Assembly (NCBI RefSeq): GCF_024171605.1
Contig: NZ_JALKAA010000003.1
Coordinates: forward strand, 124,001-188,000
Source of the DNA: Pontibacter sp. HSC-36F09
GTDB taxonomy: Bacteria; Bacteroidota; Bacteroidia; Cytophagales; Hymenobacteraceae
Length of the DNA: 64,000 bases
Direction of reading: 5' to 3'
In this document: piece by piece, positions 57,786 through 64,000 of the stretch
How positions within the stretch are numbered: the first letter of the stretch is position 1
Layout of the letters: each line of letters opens with the position of its first letter
The notes under the pieces: generated by a model
Told to the model about the DNA's origin: nothing
Database searches by the model: none
What the model saw: the letters and a program-made list of their open reading frames with translations, nothing else
Made by a program: the position numbers and the translations under genes

Positions 57786-58556
57786 TTACTTCCAGTTCGC
57801 AGTCGAGAACTGATCAGGTTCAAACCAGCTAGGATTTACTTTTTCGGGGAAGGAGATATTGAAGTACTCCTCCCGCAGAAACAACTGGCCGTTGTTTTTG
57901 AACACAATCTCCGTCGCCACCATATTGCCCTCGATTTCCTGGTACTTGTTCATCTCCACATCGCGTGCTACACCATTGCTGTTCGTTAAAATACGCACCA
58001 CATAAAGGTGTTCTTTGTCTACCCAAAACTGACTACGGCTTTGATCATTCGGGTCGGTTGTGCCTACCACATAAGTATCGCGGCCCTGCCAGGTAGCTTC
58101 CGTAAACTGGCTTAGGTCGAAGTTCAATTCCTGCGCCTTGCTGATGGTAGTGGCAGGATCGTAGAAATACACATCGAAGCTCAACAATACGAGCGGGTGG
58201 ATGGAGTATTGCTTGTTCACCATCTTGCCTTGCTTAAAGGTATAAACCGTGTCCTGGTTGTAGATCACGCCGTTGCCCGTCTCAAAGCCATCAAAGCGGA
58301 TGTGCAGGTTGGCGGGATAGCTGTAAATTTCCTGCCAGATCTCTTCACGGCTCACCTGATCATCTTTATAGAAAATAGCCCGCTGATCGAAAGCAAAGTT
58401 CGGATACCACTTGTTTTCCCAGTGTCGGTACATAGCCTCGATCACTTGCTGTCCGGTTTGGGGTTTAGTGGCGGTTGTTGTCATTTTTTGGGTGCAAGCT
58501 AGAGTGAGCAAGGGGAGAAGCAGGTGTAGGATGCGGGAGATTAGGTTTATTTTCAC
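57786..58556 (-). CDS. LolA-like outer-membrane lipoprotein
   Basis: The 256-residue protein starts at GTG and has a lipoprotein signal peptide with Cys21 (LLTLAC). The body has the half-barrel pattern of the LolA/LppX superfamily: QVIEAMYRHWENKWYPNFAF, then many amphipathic strands such as ATWQGRDTYVVGTTDPND and SQFWVDKEHLYVVRILTNSN. It may bind or move lipid or a hydrophobic compound in the envelope; nothing more can be said. It lies 28 bases downstream of the DUF2200 gene. Confidence 0.8.
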   Translation of the reverse strand: MKINLISRILHLLLPLLTLACTQKMTTTATKPQTGQQVIEAMYRHWENKWYPNFAFDQRAIFYKDDQVSREEIWQEIYSYPANLHIRFDGFETGNGVIYNQDTVYTFKQGKMVNKQYSIHPLVLLSFDVYFYDPATTISKAQELNFDLSQFTEATWQGRDTYVVGTTDPNDQSRSQFWVDKEHLYVVRILTNSNGVARDVEMNKYQEIEGNMVATEIVFKNNGQLFLREEYFNISFPEKVNPSWFEPDQFSTANWK

Positions 58557-58584
58557 GGTTTTATCGGGTTTAATCAGTGAGTTT

Positions 58585-58950
58585 TTAAGCGGTTCTCAGA
58601 ATTTTATCCATTTTTTTACCTTTTGCCAACTCGTCCACCAACTTGTCTAAATACCTGACTTGTTTTGTCAGCGTGTTTTCAATTTCTTCGATACGGTAAC
58701 CACAGATCACTCCCGTTATGAGGTGAGCATTTGGATTCAATTCTGCCCTCGTAAAGAATGTTTCAAACGTCGCTTTTTCGTCGATCAGTTTCTGTAGTTT
58801 ATTATCATCAAAGCCTGTCAGCCACTTTATCGCCTGATGCAGCTCCTCTTTTGTTCTGCCTTTCTTCTCAACTTTTGTGATGTAATGCGGATAAACCGAC
58901 GCAAAAGTCATCTTGGCCATGCGTTCATTGTGCTCAGGTGTTGTCTTCAT
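58585..58950 (-). CDS. DUF2200 family protein
   Basis: The 121-residue protein matches DUF2200 along its length: MAKMTFASVYPHYITKVEKK, EELHQAIKWLTGFDDNKLQK, and ELNPNAHLITGVICGYRIEE with a late helical YLDKLVDELAKGKKMDKIL. The family is cytoplasmic, small and functionally unknown, with a winged-helix-like pattern in some members. It precedes the LolA-like gene and could be cotranscribed with it. Confidence 0.86.
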   Translation of the reverse strand: MKTTPEHNERMAKMTFASVYPHYITKVEKKGRTKEELHQAIKWLTGFDDNKLQKLIDEKATFETFFTRAELNPNAHLITGVICGYRIEEIENTLTKQVRYLDKLVDELAKGKKMDKILRTA

Positions 58951-59119
58951 CTTTTGTGTTGTAATTGCTGATTGAACAGTTAAGCCCGTAATTTAAAAAT
59001 TGGGAGGTTGATAGAGTTATAATCGACTGATTAATAGAGCGCGCTTAAAAGTAAATCTCTTTTGACTGATCGTAATGGGCTGCATGTCGACAGTAAGTAA
59101 TTATTGCTCTATTCTTTTT

Positions 59120-60622
59120 TTAGTTTTTGATAGGATTGAATTCCCAAATTTCTCTTAATGAACTAGAATATTTAGTGAAGCCGGATAACAAATACCCTTT
59201 GCCGTTTATTCCAAAACTTGTATTAACAGCCATGCTTGTAGGACAATTTTGAAATTGTATCCAACTATCATTGAGTTGATCATATTTCCAAATTTTATTA
59301 GAAACATAACCATCTCCCCATTCAAAATTACTTCCAAGTCCCACATAAGCAGCACCATCAATTACCATACATGCATAAGAATTATATGCATCAGACGGGA
59401 GTGGCTTTTTTCTTTCCCATGAATCTGAGAGAGCATCGTACTTCCAGAAAGTATTAAATGCAAATGCCGTTTGACTGATTCCCAGATAACCTGAGTTCTC
59501 AATTGCAAACGAAAAATTTCCCCATACTGGGCTAGTTGTTTTGGTAAAATCTTCCGGGAAATCTGCTTTTCGAATCCATGTATCACTATTCGGAAGGTAT
59601 GACCATAATTTTTGATTTCTGTAGCATGACCCTATAAATCCCATTTGATCAAAACTGAAGGTGAAGGCGTAGTCATCACGCTCAATTTTATCCGGAAAAT
59701 CTGCCTTCTGAATCCAAACCTCGCTGTTCGGATTGTATTCATAAAAACCATTTTCTAGTAAGACATAGCCTTTGTTAGAAATGGTAAATGCTTTGGGATA
59801 TCGGCCTGTACTGTGTGGTAAATATAATGTTTGCCAGGTTTTATTTGTTGAGTTAAACTTCAACCCAGTTGATGAGTTTGGATTAAGAATATAGGCATTA
59901 TCACCAATGGTGAATGTTGTCGAAGCAGGATTTATGTCATGTGTAAAATTTAGCTTCAACCAAGGGAAATATAGATCAAATTTATCCTTAGAATTTGCAG
60001 GCATACCAGCAGTTATAACTGTGATGTCTACTTTTTCGGGTTCCGTAACTTTAGGTACTTTGACATATATTTTTGTAGCTGTAGCCGAATCAACTTTTGC
60101 AACATGTCGACCAAATAATACAGTGTTGCTTTTAGCTGAGAATCCAAAATTTATTCCAGTAATTTCAACGCTTGTACCTGTTGAACCGAACTTAGGATGG
60201 AAATCATGAACTTCAGGTGGTTTACTTCCCTCGCTCGTAAAGGACAACTCTGAACCGTAGACAAGCATGCTTTCAGTTCGGATGAATGGCCGAACATAAT
60301 AAGTTTGACCCTTCACTAAGCCGGAGTTAATTTCCAGCGCAAATTTCCCAGTTACTAATTCTGTAGAAATATTTTTAAAATCATCAACATCTATACTTAG
60401 GTTTGGATGACTTCCCCATACAAAACCATGAGATAAAGCCTTTTCGTTACCTAGGCTTTTTACATTAGCGGAGAACTTTGCACCAGACTCAGAAGCGCTT
60501 ACTTCTTCCATTAAAACAATCGGGTATTCCTTTGGTGCGATCTCTGCATCCTGGCATCTTACCAGAAAAATGAGTCCAAGGAATAATATAGTAAGCCCGC
60601 TTACTGGAGTTTTCATTATCAA
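59120..60622 (-). CDS. IPT/TIG and kelch-repeat lipoprotein-like surface protein
   Basis: The 500-residue protein has a hydrophobic N-terminus with a possible lipobox at Cys23 (LVRC; Arg before Cys is unusual). Residues about 125-220 form an IPT/TIG domain (FHPKFGSTGTSVEITGINFG). Residues about 230-500 contain kelch-type repeats with recurring WIRKADFP, SWERKKPLP and KIWKYDQLNDSWIQF blocks. It is probably exposed on the surface and binds a protein or glycan. Its start overlaps the upstream barrel gene by 4 bases. The gene is AT-rich and has no GGTATA motif, unlike its neighbours. Confidence 0.85.
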   Translation of the reverse strand: MIMKTPVSGLTILFLGLIFLVRCQDAEIAPKEYPIVLMEEVSASESGAKFSANVKSLGNEKALSHGFVWGSHPNLSIDVDDFKNISTELVTGKFALEINSGLVKGQTYYVRPFIRTESMLVYGSELSFTSEGSKPPEVHDFHPKFGSTGTSVEITGINFGFSAKSNTVLFGRHVAKVDSATATKIYVKVPKVTEPEKVDITVITAGMPANSKDKFDLYFPWLKLNFTHDINPASTTFTIGDNAYILNPNSSTGLKFNSTNKTWQTLYLPHSTGRYPKAFTISNKGYVLLENGFYEYNPNSEVWIQKADFPDKIERDDYAFTFSFDQMGFIGSCYRNQKLWSYLPNSDTWIRKADFPEDFTKTTSPVWGNFSFAIENSGYLGISQTAFAFNTFWKYDALSDSWERKKPLPSDAYNSYACMVIDGAAYVGLGSNFEWGDGYVSNKIWKYDQLNDSWIQFQNCPTSMAVNTSFGINGKGYLLSGFTKYSSSLREIWEFNPIKN

Positions 60623-61731
60623 AAGGAAAAGCTAGCTATAATTTCTAATTGTGTTTTTTGAAATGTAATGTCATTTCCAGGAAATTGATTAAACCTAAGC
60701 TCTCCCGCAGCAATTTTTCTATAATCTAAATTGCGTTGCAATCCTATTCCCAGAGAATAGCCGACCATACTTGTAGAGATTAGTGGCTGCTGATCAACCT
60801 TGTTGATTGTAATTACTTTTTGATCAATAGAAGATCTGTATACACTGCTCTTATTTGTCAAGTGATATAAATAAGAGCCTCCGGCATTAATAAATGGTCT
60901 CCAGGCCAAAGGTGGCAGCGTATAACGCAACAATACCGGTACATTTAAGGAAGTCGTGTTAATGACAACATCTACCTCAGATTGAGGAGAAGCTGAATTA
61001 ACTGAAAAGCCGTTTTTTGTAATATTAACTCCAGTATTTAAAGAAAAGTAACTTCGTTCTATAGGGAGATCGGCAAAAACTCCAAATAAGGCCGACGCAC
61101 CAGGAACGAAAGAAATTTCATTGAGGTGTTCTTTCGACATACCTGCAGGTACATTCAATGACGTTCTGCCGTACCCTACAATTACACCAAATCGTGGATA
61201 AGGCAATGGACGATTATGACCGTTGTTATACATCGAAATAAGTTGGGAAAGCGATTTCCTATTGTATTTGACCAGTCGCACCTGCTTACCTTTCCATCTA
61301 TAGTCACTTGTATGTTCTAGTAGATGCTTTCGAAAATCTTCCTTAGATATTTCAACAAAAACAGTACTATCCTTTTCCAGAAAATATGTTTTAATGCCTT
61401 CTCCGATAAAGTAGTAGAGCGTAATTTTTCCATGTTCAAGTCGTTCTAGAAAGACCCTTTTATTCAGTCCGGAAACCGAAATATTCTTAGATAAATATAC
61501 TGTGCCATTTTTGAACCCATATTCTATCAATTCTTCAGCAGAATAACTTATTTCACTATCTCCCTTTTTCATTCGTACAAATTGCGCATTCTCTTTGGGC
61601 GTTCCTGCTTTCAATTTAATTCCAACACTTACTAAAGTATCAGTCATGATGTAATCACTTTTCTGGGAGTGTGCACAATGAATCGATAAAATAAGGATTG
61701 CAGTAATCAACCAGCTCTTCATTTTTCTCAT
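60619..61731 (-). CDS. Outer-membrane beta-barrel protein
   Basis: The 370-residue protein has a type I signal peptide (ITAILILSIHCAHSQ), a periplasmic N-terminal region (about 25-180), and a C-terminal barrel of about eight amphipathic strands (from PRFGVIVGYGRTSLNVPAGM to the final Phe: QLEIIASFSF). A terminal Phe is typical of outer-membrane proteins. It matches the outer-membrane beta-barrel (PorT-like) families of Bacteroidota. With the kelch protein it forms a two-gene operon. AT-rich and without GGTATA motifs. Confidence 0.84.
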   Translation of the reverse strand: MRKMKSWLITAILILSIHCAHSQKSDYIMTDTLVSVGIKLKAGTPKENAQFVRMKKGDSEISYSAEELIEYGFKNGTVYLSKNISVSGLNKRVFLERLEHGKITLYYFIGEGIKTYFLEKDSTVFVEISKEDFRKHLLEHTSDYRWKGKQVRLVKYNRKSLSQLISMYNNGHNRPLPYPRFGVIVGYGRTSLNVPAGMSKEHLNEISFVPGASALFGVFADLPIERSYFSLNTGVNITKNGFSVNSASPQSEVDVVINTTSLNVPVLLRYTLPPLAWRPFINAGGSYLYHLTNKSSVYRSSIDQKVITINKVDQQPLISTSMVGYSLGIGLQRNLDYRKIAAGELRFNQFPGNDITFQKTQLEIIASFSF

Positions 61732-61811
61732 CTAATTCTTCGTTCTGAAAGTGATCGTGTGTAACGGGGTACTAGGGAGGTATACCTTTACTATTGAATA
61801 AACCCCCATAC

Positions 61812-61819
61812 CAAATATA
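61812..61819 (-). promoter_or_regulatory. Candidate -7 box for the barrel-kelch pair
   Basis: The minus strand reads TATATTTG, matching TAnnTTTG, about 80 bases before the barrel gene start. Confidence 0.35.
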
Positions 61820-61858
61820 CAGTATTCAAGATATAAAAATCATCAACCCTAAAAACAA

Positions 61859-61890
61859 AAACCGCCAGCTCTTCTCAGAACTGGCGGTTT
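61859..61890 (-). terminator. Terminator of the dapB-lepB unit
   Basis: A 10 bp stem (61859-61868 with 61881-61890) reads into a T-rich run on the minus strand, 20 bases after the lepB stop. Confidence 0.84.
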
Positions 61891-61909
61891 CATTTCGTAT
61901 ACCTATACC

Positions 61910-63010
61910 TTACTCAATCGTCTTAAACAGTCGGCTCCATCTGATCTTGTCAAGGAAGCCGCCGTATGGGTCGGTGGACATCCAGATCATAACGGCCTTG
62001 CCTACAATGTGGTCGGCGGGTACAAAGCCCCAGTAGCGGGAGTCGAGGGAATTGTGGCGGTTATCGCCCATCATAAAGTAGTAGTCCTGCTTGAAAGTAT
62101 AGCTCGTGGCTTCGGCACCGTTAAGGTATAGCTTACCGTCGCGCACCTCGGCGTTTTCGTTGCGTTCGTAACCCACGATCACCTTTTCGTAGAAAGGCAG
62201 TGTTTCAGGCGTAATGGCTACCGTGGCGCCTTCTTTCGGGATGTACAGCGGGCCAAAGTTGTCTTTGTTCCATTCGTACTTGCTCGGTACATGCGGGAAA
62301 ACCTCGGCATCACCTTTACCCGACTCATCCATCAGGAGCGTAGCGTCTTTAATGAAATCGAGCTGGGCGAGGGCCTTTGCTTTCTCAGGAGATGTATCTA
62401 CAATATAACCACCCTGCCACTGGATCACGTCCGTGATATCACGCTCTAGGAAAAACTTCTCTGCCAGGCGCTGCTCCGTAGAGAGGAAGTACTTATACTG
62501 TATCTTCTCCGGATTCTCAGCAGCTTGGCCGTTGATGTATACCTGCATGTTGCGCAATTCAATGGAGTCGCCGGCAATACCGATGCAGCGCTTAATGTAG
62601 TTAGTGCGCAGGTCATCCGGATGATGCTCCTCCGGTGGGTAGTTGAACACGACCACATCGTTGCGCTTCACTTCAGAGAAACCAGGCAGTCGGTATGACT
62701 TCAGCTGAATGGCGTCAGAGTAGGAGGGGATGTTGGTGCCCCAGATGGTCTGGTGCGTGAGCGGCACCTGCAGCGGCGTGATCGGAGTGCGCGGACCGTA
62801 GTGCAGCTTGCTTACAAACAGGAAGTCCCCTACCAACAGGGTTTTCTCCATAGAAGGTGTCGGGATGGTGTAGGCCTCGAAAGTAGCCCAGCGAATTAAA
62901 CTGGCCGCTATAACGGCAAACAGGATGGCATCACCCCACTCACGTGCAAAGCTCTTTTTCTTTTTAGGCTCCTTACTAACGGGCTTCTTCTCCCAAAACT
63001 TTACTTTCAT
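61910..63010 (-). CDS. lepB: Signal peptidase I
   Basis: The 366-residue protein has one N-terminal membrane helix (about 28-45), the catalytic Ser53 in IPTPSMEKTLLVGDFLFV and Lys140 in NYIKRCIGIAGDS, and the late box YYFMMGDNRHNSLDSRYWGF. It removes signal peptides from exported proteins at the outer face of the inner membrane. A long insertion between the Ser and Lys boxes and after Lys, as in other Bacteroidota LepB proteins, makes it longer than enterobacterial LepB. It follows dapB by 18 bases. Confidence 0.95.
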   Translation of the reverse strand: MKVKFWEKKPVSKEPKKKKSFAREWGDAILFAVIAASLIRWATFEAYTIPTPSMEKTLLVGDFLFVSKLHYGPRTPITPLQVPLTHQTIWGTNIPSYSDAIQLKSYRLPGFSEVKRNDVVVFNYPPEEHHPDDLRTNYIKRCIGIAGDSIELRNMQVYINGQAAENPEKIQYKYFLSTEQRLAEKFFLERDITDVIQWQGGYIVDTSPEKAKALAQLDFIKDATLLMDESGKGDAEVFPHVPSKYEWNKDNFGPLYIPKEGATVAITPETLPFYEKVIVGYERNENAEVRDGKLYLNGAEATSYTFKQDYYFMMGDNRHNSLDSRYWGFVPADHIVGKAVMIWMSTDPYGGFLDKIRWSRLFKTIE

Positions 63011-63028
63011 TTATAAAGTGTTTTGTTT

Positions 63029-63745
63029 CTACAGGTTGAGCATGTCTTTCATGCCGTAAACTCCCTGGCGGTCTTTGAGCCATTTGGCTGCCATCAGGGC
63101 ACCTTCGGCAAAACCGGCACGGCTATGGGCAATGTGGCCCAGTTCTATTTTGTCTACTTCTGATGCATAAGTCACAATGTGGGTACCTACCACATCCGGC
63201 TCACGCTCCGAAATAATGTTAAGCTTCGACTTATCTGAATCATCGTCAGCCGCCCAGCCTTGCAGGGCAGGGTAGTTGGCCAGTATACCTTCGGCGGTAG
63301 TAATACCTGTGCCGCTCGGTTTATCGACCTTCTGGAGGTGGTGAATCTCACGGATTGACACCTGGTATTCCTTATAGGCCTGCATTTTACTGGCAATATA
63401 TTCGTTAAAATGGAAAAACAAATTAACGCCCACGCTATAATTAGATGCATAGAAGAAAGCGCCTTTGTTTTCCTGGCACAAAGATACAGCTTCGCTATAC
63501 CTGTCGAGCCAGCCAGTAGAGCCCGAAACCACAGGTATACCTTGTTTCAGACAGTAAGCGATATTGCCGAAAGCAGCTTCCGGGTGGGTGAATTCAATGG
63601 CAACATCGGTATTTCCCGAGCTGTATTGCTGCAGCGTTTCAGTGTTGGTATGGTCGATGGTGCCGGCTATCTGGTGGCCTTTGGCAAGGGCCATCTGCTC
63701 AATGGTTTTCCCCATCTTGCCATAGCCTATCAACAGGATTCTCAT
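63029..63745 (-). CDS. dapB: 4-Hydroxy-tetrahydrodipicolinate reductase
   Basis: The 238-residue protein has the nucleotide-binding loop LLIGYGKMGK at the N-terminus, then VAIEFTHPEAAFGNIAYCLK and the substrate loop HHLQKVDKPSGTGITTAEGI with the catalytic His and Lys. It reduces the dapA product with NAD(P)H in the diaminopimelate-lysine pathway, supplying cell wall and lysine. Its start overlaps the stop of the DUF5683 gene by 4 bases (ATGA). Confidence 0.95.
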   Translation of the reverse strand: MRILLIGYGKMGKTIEQMALAKGHQIAGTIDHTNTETLQQYSSGNTDVAIEFTHPEAAFGNIAYCLKQGIPVVSGSTGWLDRYSEAVSLCQENKGAFFYASNYSVGVNLFFHFNEYIASKMQAYKEYQVSIREIHHLQKVDKPSGTGITTAEGILANYPALQGWAADDDSDKSKLNIISEREPDVVGTHIVTYASEVDKIELGHIAHSRAGFAEGALMAAKWLKDRQGVYGMKDMLNL

Positions 63746-64000
63746 TTAGTTCGCGTGTATAAAGTAAGGGTAAGGCCGGGCGTAACGCCGTTGGAGGCTG
63801 GCGTGCGGAATACATCGGGCTGTACACGCAAGCTCAGATTGTCACTCACGTCAAATTCGCGTAGGTGGCCGTGCACATACGCTTCTGCTATCTGCATGCC
63901 GTAGGCCAGCACCGATATAATAATGGTCAGGTCGCGGTTACGGCGGTAAAAGTCGCGGCTCGAACGCAGGTTCTTAGTTCCGACGGGCACATCGGCACCG
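63742..64000 (-). CDS. DUF5683 domain protein (5' truncated)
   Basis: The frame is open to the window edge, so only the C-terminal 85 residues are visible: RDFYRRNRDLTIIISVLAYG, MQIAEAYVHGHLREFDVSDN and SLRVQPDVF. This is the end of DUF5683, a membrane-associated Bacteroidota protein that usually lies between parB and dapB. parA and parB should therefore follow just past the window; that is a prediction. A GTG at 63990 is internal and not the true start. Confidence 0.85.
   Translation of the reverse strand, partial: GADVPVGTKNLRSSRDFYRRNRDLTIIISVLAYGMQIAEAYVHGHLREFDVSDNLSLRVQPDVFRTPASNGVTPGLTLTLYTRTK

Noticed and set aside
1-64000. The repeated GGTATA units taken as a CRISPR array.
   Set aside because: They are short, irregularly spaced, on both strands and inside genes; no spacer-repeat periodicity or cas gene exists.

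Overview
The window reads as a chromosomal segment of a Bacteroidota bacterium of the order Cytophagales, most likely Hymenobacteraceae (Pontibacter-like; the genus is an inference). Support: a T9SS type B (CHU_C) sorting domain; family members typical of the phylum (DUF3098, DUF5683, the GNAT-nitrilase fusion); the conserved runs ftsX-DUF3098-uppP-truB-ribF and DUF5683-dapB-lepB; almost no Shine-Dalgarno sequences; and candidate promoters of the Bacteroidota -7 type (TAnnTTTG) before ftsX, rpsA, kdsA, ybaB and others. The DNA is chromosomal and mostly housekeeping. I see no phage, plasmid, CRISPR array, toxin-antitoxin pair or recognisable defence system.

Layout. 1-9.3 kb: a truncated YihY/BrkB membrane protein, a small lipoprotein with a DUF2231 membrane protein, pdhB, a large TPR/OmpA-like lipoprotein, a PspC protein, a glycosyltransferase with ybaB, an NTF2-like protein and a T9SS-exported adhesin-like protein. 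9.6-12.5 kb: hutH and hisS. 12.6-25.2 kb: a Wzx/Wzy-type surface-polysaccharide locus on the minus strand (initiating phosphoglycosyltransferase, two polymerase/ligase-like membrane proteins, five glycosyltransferase-like proteins, an FkbM methyltransferase, a flippase) with a divergent Wzz-like chain-length gene. 25.2-36.7 kb: GNAT-nitrilase, scoAB, ribF-truB-uppP-DUF3098-ftsX, tamB. 36.7-46.2 kb, mostly plus strand: tsaD, a thioesterase, smpB, an NlpC/P60 hydrolase, an HNH nuclease, a 1.3 kb repeat-rich gap, rpsA, an S41 peptidase, a DHFR-like protein and psuG. 46.3-58.9 kb: an acyltransferase, a Cys/His-repeat lipoprotein, tRNA-Cys, a second repeat-rich gap, cphA, a coiled-coil protein, a TPMT-like methyltransferase, kdsA, DUF695, a methyltransferase, apaG, ung, a LolA-like lipoprotein and DUF2200. 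59.1-61.7 kb: an AT-rich pair, a kelch/IPT lipoprotein and an outer-membrane barrel. 61.9-64 kb: lepB, dapB and the cut DUF5683 gene.

Much of the window concerns the envelope. kdsA supplies Kdo for LPS, uppP recycles the undecaprenyl carrier that the polysaccharide locus needs, tamB and lepB serve outer-membrane and export biogenesis, ftsX and the NlpC/P60 protein act on cell wall, and several lipoproteins and a T9SS client decorate the surface. A second group is translation-related: hisS, truB, tsaD, smpB, rpsA and tRNA-Cys.

The least ordinary signals are outside the genes. A short motif, GGTATA/TATACC (full palindrome CAGGTATACCTG), is scattered on both strands through genes and spacers at far above chance, but is absent from rpsA, pdhB and the AT-rich pair at 59.1-61.7 kb. 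At least five kinds of dispersed intergenic repeat occur. Two of them lie as inverted pairs, one flanking the thioesterase-smpB cassette and one flanking the 7 kb from rpsA to tRNA-Cys. A 62 bp imperfect inverted repeat sits just before the HNH nuclease gene.
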